From Lunularia cruciata (taxonomy: Eukaryota > Streptophyta > Marchantiopsida > Lunulariales > Lunulariaceae): a stretch of DNA of 64,000 nucleotides. Location of the stretch: NCBI GenBank assembly GCA_948567375.1, contig OX419761.1:60762501-60826500 (forward strand), given 5' to 3'. Position 1 is the first letter of the stretch, and each line of letters begins with the position of its first letter. The notes beneath the pieces are model-generated. The model searched no databases and was not told where the DNA came from. It was given only the letters and a program-made list of their open reading frames with translations. The position numbers were made by a program, and so were the translations under genes. This document shows, piece after piece, positions 1 through 11,326 of this stretch.

Positions 1-872
1 ACCCAAGGATGGTGAGATTATTGAGAGATCATTGGGTTTGGGAGCCAAAGTCAGGGTTGACATCAGATCAGAGTAGTAATAGTTTTGAGATTTGAAGAGG
101 CAGATATGAAGAGGTGCATTGTCAGTTTGGATTTGAAGGTAGGAAAAGTTGTTATAGAATGGTATAGTTGTTAGTAACTATCAATTGTTCTACTATTTAA
201 GAGAGGCATTTGTAGTCATATGTTGTTCAATATTCATACTTTTGAAGATAGATAAAGCAAAGTGTTGATTTCAATTCTCGTCACTTGAGCTTAATTCTGG
301 GTATCAACTCTATGTGTGTGTGTTTGTGAGTGTATGGAGAATTTTGAAGTGCAAATCAGTGTTTTTGTTGGATGTTAGAATCCGTAGCCTGATCTTCATT
401 TTGTGTGTTTGATTGTGAGTGAAGTACAATTGGAGCAATGCCTTGACAGATCTGAGAGGAATTGTAGTATTGGTAGTATTTTGCATTTGAAAGTGCAACA
501 CTGAGTTGATGTGAAGCTATTTTGATTGAGGAAGTTGTGCCTTCAATGGAGGGATGGAATAAAATTCTAAGGTGAAGTCATTTTGCAGTGAAGTGCTGCC
601 TTTGGGAGAATCCGAATCATCACAATCAAGATTTGTTTGGACAGAATTGGCTATGTTGTGATTATGGGTGTGAATTCATGACAAGCTGTCAAGATTGTGA
701 GCTTGTTACTCTCTTTTGGGTGTAGTTGCTACTTGAGAGATTAAAGACAAAACCAAGAAGAACTACATTGTGACATTTGACTTTGTATTTGACCAATTTT
801 GAATTGTATCTTTATAGGAACAAACTTTACTTACCTGATTACCACAAAAGTGATATTTGCCAGGTTGTCACA
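1..872 (+). mobile_element. Element A: 3' part of the 5' LTR
   Basis: The sequence matches 9,922-10,781 (the end of A's 3' LTR) almost base for base, so the window opens inside A's 5' LTR. Bases 1-76 are the tail of the U3 reading frame and end in the family's conserved stop (GAG TAG, 74-76). The rest is R-U5, ending in GGTTGTCACA at 872. A tRNA-Asp-like primer site follows at 880, which shows that this is a 5' LTR and not a solo copy. The LTR start lies left of the window, so A's target duplication cannot be checked. Confidence 0.9.
194..201 (+). promoter_or_regulatory. TATA-like box (TATTTAAG) in the A 5' LTR
   Basis: TATTTAAG followed by AG(A/T)GGCATT recurs in the LTRs of A (10,107), I (38,332) and, on the other strand, C, F and H. 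It lies about 0.65 kb before the LTR end, downstream of the U3 reading frame, which is where a genomic-RNA promoter is expected. The role is inferred from conservation and position. Confidence 0.45.
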
Positions 873-879
873 TGATTTT

Positions 880-897
880 TGGCGCTGCTACTATGGA
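880..897 (+). other. Primer binding site of element A, tRNA-Asp type (decayed)
   Basis: TGGCGCTGCTACTATGGA starts eight bases after the LTR end. It resembles TGGCGCCGTTGCCGGGGA, the tRNA-Asp complement used by Athila/Tat elements, with several substitutions. The related copy at 50,001-50,018 on the minus strand is closer (16 of 18 bases). Confidence 0.75.
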
Positions 898-911
898 TAC
901 AAATCTCGGAA

Positions 912-2936
912 ATGGAAGAATACGAAGCCAATCTTGAAACTAGGTGTAAAAGCAATATGAATGTCTGCATGGAGAGAACAACGGCCAGAGAGAGTTTGAA
1001 GACAAATGCTGCATCATGAAGAAGAAGAACGCTTGAAGATCCAATCCACTTTTGATGAAGCCAAATGGGAGGTGTTGGACTTCTAACTTCTTCACAAAGT
1101 TCAAGAAGCCTTGCAAGAACTCAAACAAAAGAAACATGAAGGGGGTTGCAAGGCTACTTCTTGTCTCCCTCTTCCAAGAAGAAGAAAGACTCAAGCGGGC
1201 AGACATATTCATTATGATCTAGTACACCGACTTCCCCTAAAGCTGTAAAGGAAGTCAAATTTATTAAGAAGTTTTTTTGCAAAAAGACAACAAAAACACT
1301 AACAAAAGAAGAGTGTGAACATCTTCTATGTACAATCCTTTGATTGTCTTGATAGAATTTTGAAGAACACTTTGAAGGTGTTGAACCTCTTTCTGCTATT
1401 TAGGGTGAAGTCAACACAAAAAGAGAAGGAGAAATTGTAGAAGAAGACCCAAATTTGAACTTGACTAATTGGAATCCCTGGGCTGTCAACACGGTGTCAA
1501 TACCAGCCAGTCCCTTGGCCCCATCAAGTTCAAAAGTACCACTGCCGATCTCGTAGAATCAAACAATGACTTTGTTACCTATCATTAGACATGCCTATCA
1601 GAATTATAGGGGGACAGAACAAGACAAAAATCCTGATTATCCTGATTATTAATCAAAATCATCTCCTTTGCCAACAAGGAACATGACTCTGCAGATCTTC
1701 TATGAATTTTTCCAAGTTTGCTCCAAAAGAAAGCCCGGAGTTGGTACACCCACGTAACCCAAAAAGGGTTCACACTAGTCAATTGGGCAGACTTGTGAAA
1801 TGGCTTATTGGAACAATTCTAGGAAGTTGATTATGATACAAGTGTCTTTGCGGCACTCAATGATTTAGACCAAGGGAAAAGGAAAAGTTGAGAGACTACT
1901 CCAAGCGGTTCATGGCCCTATTGAACCAAGTTCCAAGACAATCCCATGTGGTGGGTTACTCCGATGCCCAAGCCATTACCTGGTTACTTGGTGGACTCTC
2001 ACCAGAGATTTGTATCTTTGCCAAGGAGAGGAATGTAACTTCCTTGGACAAGGTTTCAAACATATTGCCTGATATTAGGCAGCTCACTCTCACTTGTCTA
2101 GCAACCAAAGAAATTGGGAGAAGAAAGGCAGGAAGCCGAGAAGGAGAGCTTCTTGCAGCACATCCCTTTCTTTGGAGGAATCCTCCACATCTTCAAGTTC
2201 TTCTTTGGAATCCAAAGAAGAATCAAAGCCAAGGAGAATATGAAGATGCAGAGGAAAGAAACCAGTAACACCGCCAGCAAAGAATGTATCTCAGGTGGAT
2301 CAGAAGCTAGAGACTCTTATTAAAGAGTTTGCAAATTTCAAGATCTAGATGATTGGAGCTAAGGACCAAAGAAAGCCTCTGTCATTTGGCCGACCAAATG
2401 TATGGTGCACTATGTGTGGTAAATCCAGCCATGCTAATATAGAGTGTTTGACACGCAATGCATTTCTAGTGCAACAAATTGATTGGGTTCTTGGTTGGGA
2501 CCAAAGTGAGGAAGATGAGGCTGTGTACCAAACCCAAGAGGTGCAGCCTCAAGCAAGCACATCGTATCAAGGTCTGAGGTATGGACCAAGGGAGTTTAAC
2601 AATAATTCTCCTCCACAAAGACCACCGATGGGCAGCCAAAATAGGCCTCAAAATGTTGCATTGGGTTATAATTGTGGCTCGAAGGACATTGGTCTCCAAA
2701 TTTTCTGGAGCTAAGATGGCAAATTGGGTACGTTCTACTCTATGGGAATTGTAAGGGATCAGGGCATACAGGAAACTAGTGCCCACAACCACCAAACCTG
2801 AAGCCACCTGTAAAATATGTACAGACCCCCGCTGAGCGTGCTGCGCTCCAAGCAAAAGGGGATACAAATGTAAATTGTATAACATTGGAGGATGAGAGGC
2901 CTCAAGAAAGGAGTCTCGCTTCAGAAGTAGAATGGC
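912..2936 (+). pseudogene. gag: Element A gag (decayed)
   Basis: This is the Gag capsid/nucleocapsid region of an Athila/Tat-like Ty3 element. The likely start is the ATG at 912, just after the primer site; copies D and E have GTG at the same point. A capsid-like part is readable at 1,590-2,100. A CCHC zinc knuckle (C-X2-C-X4-H-X4-C) lies at 2,406-2,447. Two further knuckles near 2,670 and 2,750 are damaged here (the third has lost its first Cys and carries a TAG) but are clearer in copy E. Many stops and shifts make it non-functional. It runs directly into the protease region. Confidence 0.8.
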
Positions 2937-5900
2937 CAGACCTCAAAATTTTGAAGGTTGAGACACGCACGAGTAAGAAGAAGCGTGATCCCAAAGAAGT
3001 GAGTACTACTTTGTCTTCATGAAAGGCAAAGAGGTTGCAGCCAAAAGCAATCCTTTCTACCAAGGAAGAAAAGATTCTAGCAAAAGCTAAAGCTAAAGCC
3101 TTGTAAAAAGAAATCAAGGAAGCAGTACTCAAAACGTGGGAGATGAGTTTGGAGGACACAAAGATGAAGCCTCCTATTTTTCTGGCAGATATCCGGTCTG
3201 AAGTAATGGACTTGATCCAAGCTGAAGTTTGTCAACCCGAATAACATCAGGTCAAGGTCATTTACACTCCAATCACCATCTTAAAGCACCCTAAAGTCCG
3301 ATTTGAACAAGGGTAGACTTTGGACCCAAAGACAAAGGCAAAGAAGGTCAAGTTGGGAAGAGTCACGCAGTATGATATTGTGGCTAATTTGGCATCTATG
3401 AATGCTAATGTCACATTTAAGCAATTGTGGGAGGACCACAAGCTGTACAAGAGGCTGTTGAGTTCAGCCCTCAAGAAAGTAAGTGTGATGACCAAGAAAG
3501 ACTTGCTCCCAATTTATCATATTGAACAAGAAGATTTGGGATCTTCCATAGTAGATGCGGAGATCATAGGTTGCATGATCACATCCATACCCATTGATTT
3601 GAGGTTGGGTGTGAATGTCATGACAAAAGACATTGCACATTAATTGGGGTATACAACGTTTGAACCAACACCCCAAATTTTGAAATTTGTAGATCAAACC
3701 ACGAGATGGCCTTTGGGCATGCTGTCAAATATCACTATGATCATTGGAGGGATGCCCTTCATGTTAGATTATGTTGTGTTGTGACCAGTAACTGGTTACC
3801 CTCTCTTGATTGGAAGACCCTAGTTATACAGTGCCCTAGTTATTGTGGATTGGCACTAGCAAAAGTTACGGTTTAAGGACATTTTGTCCGAAGATCAGAA
3901 GTTGGTGATTGTGAGTTGGACAAAGGTTCCTCACCTTGGGGAAAGAACTTCATCAGAAGATGAAGATGAATCCAAAGATTCATTGTCTTTGTCTTCAAAA
4001 GACTCTGAAGATGAAGTCCAAGTCAATTACTTGGAATGCTATGAGGTAGAGGTCAAAGACAAAGACCCATACGACATTGCCTTGGGTGAACATGACTTGG
4101 AGGAAGGGGGTTTGACTGCAATATGTCTTGGATTAAGCTGAGTAAGGCATGTAGAAGGAGTCATCAACCCCAATGACTGTCAAGTTGTGGTCTTGACCAA
4201 AGGAAAATTTTTGAAAATTTTGAAGACAGTCACTTTGGAGGAGTTGGCAGGATACACTACCTTGTTTATAGAATTCCAAGATGTATTTTGATCTGATCTA
4301 TTGATGAAATGCCGGGTATTCCACCAGAATTTGGAGAACACCAGATTGATCTAGTTGAAGGTGCAGTCCCGGTTTGGCAAAGATAATACCGACTGAACTT
4401 GAAGTACTCACTCTTGGTGAAAGATAAAATTGATAAGTACTTAGAGTGGGAATAATCTTTCTTGTCTTGAGAAATGAGTGGTTTTCCCTCATAGTCATCG
4501 TTCCAAAGAAAAAGATTGGGAAGATTTGAGTGTGCCAAGATTTTTGCAAGTTGAATGTAGTGACAAGGAAGGATCATCATCCTCTGCCTTTTACCAATAC
4601 AATTTTAGACCAAGTAGTTGGTCACCCTTCTTACCATTTTCTTGATGGATTTCTAGGGTACAATCAAGTATCTATCCAAGAGGAGGACAAGGATAAAACT
4701 ACATTCACTACCAATTGGGTCACTTTTGCTTACAATCAAATGCCCTTTGGGTTGTGCAATACTCCCGCTACTTTCTAGCGGATGATGAATGCAATCTTCA
4801 AGGATTTTCTGCACAAACTTGTGGAAGTCTTCATTGATGATTTTGTGTGTTTGGGCAAAGAGATGTACATTTGGATTACCTTTGCCAAACTTTTGAAAGG
4901 TGTCATTTTCTTGGTTTGTCATTACACCTGGAAAAATCCTTCTTTGCAATGAAGGAGGGAATTCTTCTGGGGCATTGGGTGTCAAGCTAAGGTATTGAAG
5001 TGGATGTTGAGAAGGTCAAAGTTATCTCAGCTTTGGAATCCCCAAAAAGCATCGAGGAGCTGAGAGCCTTCTTAGGACATGTCGGATACTACAGACGCTT
5101 TGTTTCAAACTATGTGGTGCTTGGAGCATCCCGTACAAAGCTGTTGAAGAAGTCCAAAGACTACTTGTGGGAAGCCAAACAAGAAGAAGCTTTCCAAAGT
5201 ATTGAAAAAGAAATTGGTTGAAGCACCAATTATGAGGGCCCCAAATTGGGATGCCCCTTTTCATGTGTATGTGGACACTTCATCCATGGCAATTGGAGTC
5301 GTCTTAAGTCAGAAGGATGAGAAGAAGAAGGCCTATCCAGTTTATTATGCCACCCGACAACTTTCAGTTTCAGAAAAAAATTATTCGACTACTGAAAGAG
5401 AAGCACTCGGAATGGTGTATGCCTGCAAGAAATTTTGCCACTACCTACTAGGATACAAGTTTGTCTTCTATGTTGAACATTACTCATTGCAACACTTGGT
5501 CTAGAAGGCAGAATTGTCTAGGCAAACTGAAAGATGGATCTTGTTGTTACAAGAGTTCACATACACTGTACAAGTAAGGAAGGGAGCTTCATAGTCAATT
5601 GCGGACTTCCTATCCAGGTTAGAAACTCAGGACCAAGACTTGGAAGTTGATGATTGGTTCCTTGATGAAGAATTGTATCACCTAATGGTTGTTTGAATAT
5701 GAAGTATGCGGCCAAATATCACTATCTGCATACTTGTCATTGTCCTGAGGGGTTGGACCCGGAGTAGAGGGCAGTCATCCTCAGGAAGATGGGACCGTAC
5801 CAATTAAAACACAACATTTTGTTAAAGATGGGTGAAGATGAAGTACTTTGGAGATGTTTGGAGGCATACGATGTCGGAGGAGTCATTGAGTCCTTACACT

Positions 5901-7006
5901 CTAAAGCATTGGGAGGACACTATGCCCTAAAGAATACTGTGAAGAAAATCCTTTCAAGTATTGGTGGCCTATGATGTATAAAGATATGTACACCCATATT
6001 TGAAGTTGTGATTCCTATCAGAGAATAGGAAAACAGACGGTGACTTCCCAATAGCCTTTGAGACTGATTTTGAGAAATGTGGTATTAATTTTGTGGGACC
6101 AATTCAACCAGTGACCCGAATCCAAGGAAGAGGTACATCTTGGTATGCACTGATTATGCTACTATGATGGTAGAAGCAAAAGCAACACAAAAAGATGATA
6201 CATAAACAATTGCAAAATTTTTCTTCCAAAACACCATTTCCCACAATGGATATCGTTTGGAATTGGTCAGTGATTGGGGAATTCATTTGTTGAACTCTAT
6301 GGTGGAAGCGTTAACCAAGTATTTCCAAATTAAACATCAGAAGACAACTCCCTACAATCCAAAAGCTAATGGACTAACGGAGAAGGCCAATGGATTGTTG
6401 TGTAAAATTTTAAACAAGGTGACATTCAGTTATGCCTACGATTGGGACACAAAGTTACTTGCAGCTTTGTGGGCATATAGAACAATTGAAAAGATTACCA
6501 CTAAGCAAACTCCTTATTTCTTAACATATGGATTTCATCCCAGACTACCAATTGAATTTGAAGTACCAACATATCGATGCAAAGAATGATTGTCTACTCT
6601 ATGCAATGAATGATTGTTGGAGGAAGAAAGCTAAGATCTTTGGATCCACCAACTGATGTGGTTAGAAGAGAAAAGGGACGATGCAATGCAAACCACAAAG
6701 GAAGTACAAGAATAGCGGAAGGTCTGGCACGATAAGAGAATCAAGCATGTGGCTGTTCAGGAAGGTTACTTGGTATTGTTATATGACAATCGCCAAATAT
6801 TTTTTCTAGGTAAACTGCATTTAAGGTGGATGGAGTCATACCATGTTATGCACATATATGCCAATGGCTCTATTCAACTTGCAAACCTGGAAGGCAATCC
6901 TTTTGCTACTTGAGTAAACGGATGGAGGGTTAGAAAATATTGGACCACAGGCCCGATGTTGTATAAAGAATCGGTTTTCAGTGTTTGCAAGGACGCTCAC
7001 ATTTGA
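2937..7006 (+). pseudogene. pol: Element A pol: protease, RT, RNase H, integrase (decayed)
   Basis: The domain order is protease, RT, RNase H, integrase, typical of Ty3/gypsy. Protease lies near 3,480-3,640, where the active-site D-S-G reads D-L-R. RT is at 4,530-4,985 with the Athila/Tat signature TRKDHHPLPF and F-I-D-D at about 4,830-4,841. The connection and RNase H region follows at 5,000-5,640. Integrase is at 5,790-6,600; its HHCC motif has lost a Cys, while the NPKANGLTEKANG segment keeps the third acidic residue. The frame closes with TGA at 7,004-7,006, inside the polypurine tract, so no env-like or accessory ORF fits between integrase and the LTR. Frame breaks and stops are frequent. 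Confidence 0.85.
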
Positions 7007-7015
7007 GGGAGGGAG
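7004..7015 (+). other. Polypurine tract of element A
   Basis: TGAGGGAGGGAG lies immediately before the 3' LTR start (TGTGGTACTTACA at 7,018). It is the plus-strand primer site and overlaps the end of pol. Element E has the same arrangement at 45,174. Confidence 0.85.
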
Positions 7016-7559
7016 TATGTGGTACTTACAATTTTTTGTTTTGGATAGTTTAAGGAAAATTTGAAGAAGAAATACTCAGATAAAGCCCAAAGAGGGCTAA
7101 ACGGGAAAGAAATAAGAAGAAGCATGTATTTGCAGTAAACCCAAAGTTGACCTTGGGTCAAGATCAAAGGAGACACAAAGACAAAGACAAAGAAGAAGAA
7201 GGCAAGACTTTGTATTGGGCGGTGTGGTCTGATCCAAAGAACCTATAACAAAATTCTTTGGAGTCGGCTCAATCAAGAAAGTACGTGGGAAGAAAGTAAT
7301 GACCTCGGAATCAAGAAGTTCTTGATAGGGACAGGAAACAACTTCACCAAATCGGAGACTAGAGAGGAGGAGCAATTGAAGAATGACCAATCGGCATACG
7401 ACTATAAAATCACCAGTTGTGCAAGGAAGTAGTGCCATGTTCATTTGCTACCTTGTTCTTATTTAGAGTCAACCCAAAGTAATGCAAATTGCAAATCTGT
7501 ATGAAGAGAAGTGGGTTAGGATCTCGAGAACAATCTTCCACAAGAAGAAGGTGAGGAAG

Positions 7560-9995
7560 CACACAATGACCCTAAAAGTGAGTAAGTAGAGTGCAGTGAG
7601 GGGGCTTGCAATTTTTAGGTCAGAAGTAATAGCGCGGATCAAAGTCTTGATGAGACTTCGTATCATGTTGCAAGCCTAGAACTAGAATTTTAGTTTTCCA
7701 GGTTTCATGGTAGAAATCACAACCAAGCAATTGCAAGGATGGACCAAAGCACAAGAGGAAGAAAGGAAATCCAGCTTGATGGACTGAGGCAGATTGGAGA
7801 GTAGTTTTGGGGAGAGAAGCAAGAAAGGTAGAAGGTATCACTTTCTATTGGAAGTATGAGGCTTCAAAAGAGACTGCTGAAGTGAGGAATTCATTCAATC
7901 AACCTCGCACCAAGAATGGTTATAAGGTGGACAGTTATAGAGACCCTGAGCGGAGAGGGATAGTAAGTGCAATGATGGCAATGTTCAAGCCAGAGCAAAC
8001 CACTTATGTTATGATGCAACAGGCGGTGTTCTTTCACCAAATGTTTGCGGGAGAGGCCGTAGATTGGGCAAAATGTTTGCGGGAGAGGTCGTAGATTGGG
8101 CAAAATGTTTGCATCAAAGAGTGCGCAGATGATTTTGGGGTGGAGAATGGATATACCACTGCATTATTTTATGCCCTTCACAACGCACTTTTGGGTTGAA
8201 CTTGCTGACTTTAGAAGAAAGAAATCAAATGTGCTTGCACTTTCATCCAGATTTGCGGAAGGAGGCAGATGTAGATGAGCAATATTATATGGAGAGAGTG
8301 CAAGACGGGGATGAGTACTACAAGAAGAGAGGGAAGGAGAAATTGTAGCAATTGACATTCCAAGGGCTAGAAAGAGAGCCAAGCCTAAGAGTTGTCTTGC
8401 AACAGTCCAGCCCAAAAAAGTGCCAAAGCTTAACCCAACGGCAGTGATGATGAAGATGAAAGAAGCCACGCCAAAATCAGAAGAAGAGTCAAAAGGAGAA
8501 ACTGGATCAAAGGAAGAAATGATAGGAGAAGTAGAGGAGTTCATGCTGCAAAGTGAAGAATCAAGCAGTGACAATGAAGGCAAGGTAGAGGTTCAGCAAA
8601 ACAAGAAGGCCGATGGTGGAGGCAAGGAAGTCGAGTCCCAAAGTTTCAATGATTGAACTAGGAAGTGAGAAGAAGAAGGACAAGGAAGTCATGGCACGAC
8701 TCCGGACTGCCAAGGAGAATAATGTTATGGCTGCATCCAAGGAGGGGCCCAGTGAAGTTGCCATGAAAGAGGAGGAAAGCTTGGATGAAGAAACCTTGAA
8801 AGTACAAAGATCACAACTTTGGGGCAAGGTGCAAGAAGTAGAGTGGTCGGAACACAAAGGCTAGCCAATGACAAGAAGTGCAAAGGAATGAATTATCTAT
8901 TGAAAGTAGTATGTCTGCTGTTGGTGTTCATACAGAAGAAGAAGATGGAGATGGTAAGTGCCAATCTTGAGTTGTGCGATGAGTTGGCTATAGTGAAGAC
9001 CTAGAGCGCAAAAACCTTGTTGTTGTGAACTAAGTTGATGAGGGTGGAGATAGAAGCCAAAGAATTTTGGGTTGAGGAGGTTCTTTGGAGTAAGCACTTT
9101 GAAGTGATGAGGGAGGATCTAGTAAAGAGTCAAGAGGAGGCAAAGGAGATTACCACATTAGTTGTAGTGTTGAAGGGGGAAATTGTAGATGCCCAAGTAG
9201 AGTTAATCCATTTGAAAGCAAGTACAACGGTGATTGAGCAGGAGTTGGAAAGTCTCAAGAAGAAGGCCATTGAGGAAGATCAAGCTTGGCAGCAAAAGTT
9301 AGTAGAGCACAATAGGGAAGAAGATTGATTGCACTGATTGGTGTGGGTAGCAAAGGAGCAAATATTTGTGAATAAGAGAGAGAAGGAGGCATTGAAGGTT
9401 GAATTTGAAGACAAGCTCTAGATGTATTGTAATGAATTGGAGGACAAAAGGAAGAAGGAAAAGCTCACAAACATAGGAGAAGTCAATGTGGTAGTCAATG
9501 AAATCAAGGCAATGCAGAGCACGGAAGTTGAAGGTAAACTCAAGGAAGCAAGATTGCATGAGCTGAAATTATTGGTGCAAGAGACGCACAAGAGAAAGGC
9601 AAAGGACACGGAGTTGAATAATTTATTAATTTGTCTATGAGAACGTGTAGATAGGAAGATGTTAGAGGTGGGAGAAAATGTGTGTCTTAGATTGGATCTT
9701 GTTAGGATGGAGTTAGACAAACTTTGTAGTGAAGTACAAGAAGTAAGAAGACCCGATGTTGTAGAAGTAGGAGTACATGTGCCTTTGGAGTTGACATTTG
9801 TGACATTAAAAGAAGAATGGGTTGGGAGATAAAGTGTAAGAAAGAGTACCCAAGACCTCAATTATAGTTTGTAGTGAAGAAATTGTAGAAATAGAAGAGT
9901 TAGAAGTAGGATTAGATAGACCTGAGGATGGTGAGATTATTGAGAGATCATTGGGTTTGGGAGCCAAAGTCAAGGTTGACATTGGATTGGAGTAG
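7560..9995 (+). pseudogene. U3 reading frame in the A 3' LTR (decayed copy of the LTR-encoded protein)
   Basis: This is homologous to the better copy in LTR I (35,780-38,215). Readable parts are the conserved block KNGYKV...RRGIVSA...YVM..QAVFFH (about 7,900-8,075), an acidic section (8,400-8,660), and a coiled-coil section (9,035-9,640) including LHELKLLVQET. The C-terminus is GLE plus TAG at 9,993-9,995. A 32-bp tandem duplication at 8,041 shifts the frame, and several stops follow. I do not recognise a named family with certainty; see the entry for LTR I. Confidence 0.7.
8041..8104 (+). repeat. 32-bp tandem duplication in the A U3 reading frame
   Basis: Two copies with a 32-bp period (ATGTTTGCGGGAGAGG...) stand in tandem with one mismatch. 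The other LTR copies have a single unit. Because 32 is not a multiple of three, the duplication breaks the reading frame. Confidence 0.85.
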
Positions 9996-11326
9996 TTTTG
10001 AGATTTGAAGAGGCATATATGAAGAGGTACATTGTCAGTTTGGATCTGCAGGTAGGAAAAGTTGTTGTAAAATGGTATAGTTATTAGTGACTATTGATTG
10101 CTCTATTATTTAAGAGAGGCATTTGTAGTCATATGTTGTTCAGTATTCATATTTTTGAAGATAGATAAAGCAAAGATTTCAATGCTCGTTGCTTGAGCTT
10201 AATTCTGAGTATCAACTCTGTGTGTGTGTGTTTGTGAGTGTATAGAGAATTTCAAAGTGAAAATCAGTGTGTTTGTTGGATGTTAGATTCCATAGCCTTA
10301 TCTTCATTCTGTGTGTTTGATCGTGAGTGAAGTGCAATTGGAGCAATGCCTTGACAAATCTGAGAGGAATTGTAGTGTTGGTAGTATTTTGCATTTGGGA
10401 ATGCAGCGTTGAGTTGATGTGAAGCAATTTTGATTGAGGAAGTTGTGCCTTCAGTGGAGAGGTGGAACACAATTCTGAGGTGAAGTCATTTTGAGTGAAG
10501 TGTCGTCTTCAAGAGAATCTGAATCATTACAATCAAGATTTGTTTGGACAGAATTGGCTATGTTGTGATTATGGGTGTGTGAATTTGTGACAAGTTGTCA
10601 AGATTGTGAGCTTGTTACTCTCTTTTAGTTGTAGTTGCTACCTAAGAGATTAAAGATGAAACCAAGAAGAACTATATTGTGACATTTGACTTTGTATTTG
10701 ACCAATTCTGAATCGCATCTCTACGGGAATAAACTTTATTTACGTGATTACCGCAAAAGTAATATTTGCCAAGTTGTCACAATGATTCAGATCCTTCCAA
10801 AGATAGCTACTTCATTGCAAGGCACCTTAGCCTTAGAATTGTGTTCCACTCCTCCATTGAAGGCAAAACTTCCTTGATCAAAATTGCTTCACATCAACCT
10901 TGTGTTGCACTCACAAATGTAAAATACTACCAACACTACAATTCCTCTCATATCTATCAAGGCATTGCTCCAATTGCACTTCACTCAAGATCAAACACAG
11001 AGAATGAAAATCAAGGCTGTGGAATCTAACATACAACAAGCACCCTAATTTTCATGTTGAATTTCTCCACACACTCAAAAACACAAACACAAATTTGATA
11101 CTTGGAACTAAGATCAAGTGACGAGCACTGAACTCAACACATCACTTTATTTATCGTCAAAAATTTGGAATTCTAAACAACATAATACTGCAAATGCCTC
11201 CTTTAAATAGTAGAGCAATTGACACTTACTAAAAAATATACCGTTCTACAACAACTCTACAAATGTGCAAATCCAAAATGATAATGCACCTCTTCATATC
11301 TGCCTCTTCAAATCTAAAATCTGTTC

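Larger units (their letters stand above)
7018..10781 (+). mobile_element. Element A 3' LTR (3.76 kb)
   Basis: The LTR starts TGTGGTAC right after the polypurine tract and ends AAGTTGTCACA. Its last 860 bases repeat positions 1-872. U3 is about 3.1 kb and carries a decayed long reading frame (about 7,560-9,995), then a TATTTAAG box at 10,107 and R-U5. What follows at 10,782 is the interior of a reverse-oriented LTR of the same family (B), so A was inserted into B. Confidence 0.9.

Noticed and set aside
310-501. Minus-strand frames in R-U5 repeated in several LTRs (also 10,212-10,472 and 38,365-38,700)
   Set aside because: They recur only because R-U5 itself is repeated; frames are broken differently in each copy and overlap the presumed genomic promoter.
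6600-7017. Possible env-like or accessory ORF between integrase and the 3' LTR of A and E
   Set aside because: The integrase C-terminus fills the space and its stop lies in the polypurine tract.
7097-7444. Open frame on the minus strand in the first part of the A 3' LTR
   Set aside because: It is not conserved in the other LTR copies and overlaps the U3 promoter region.
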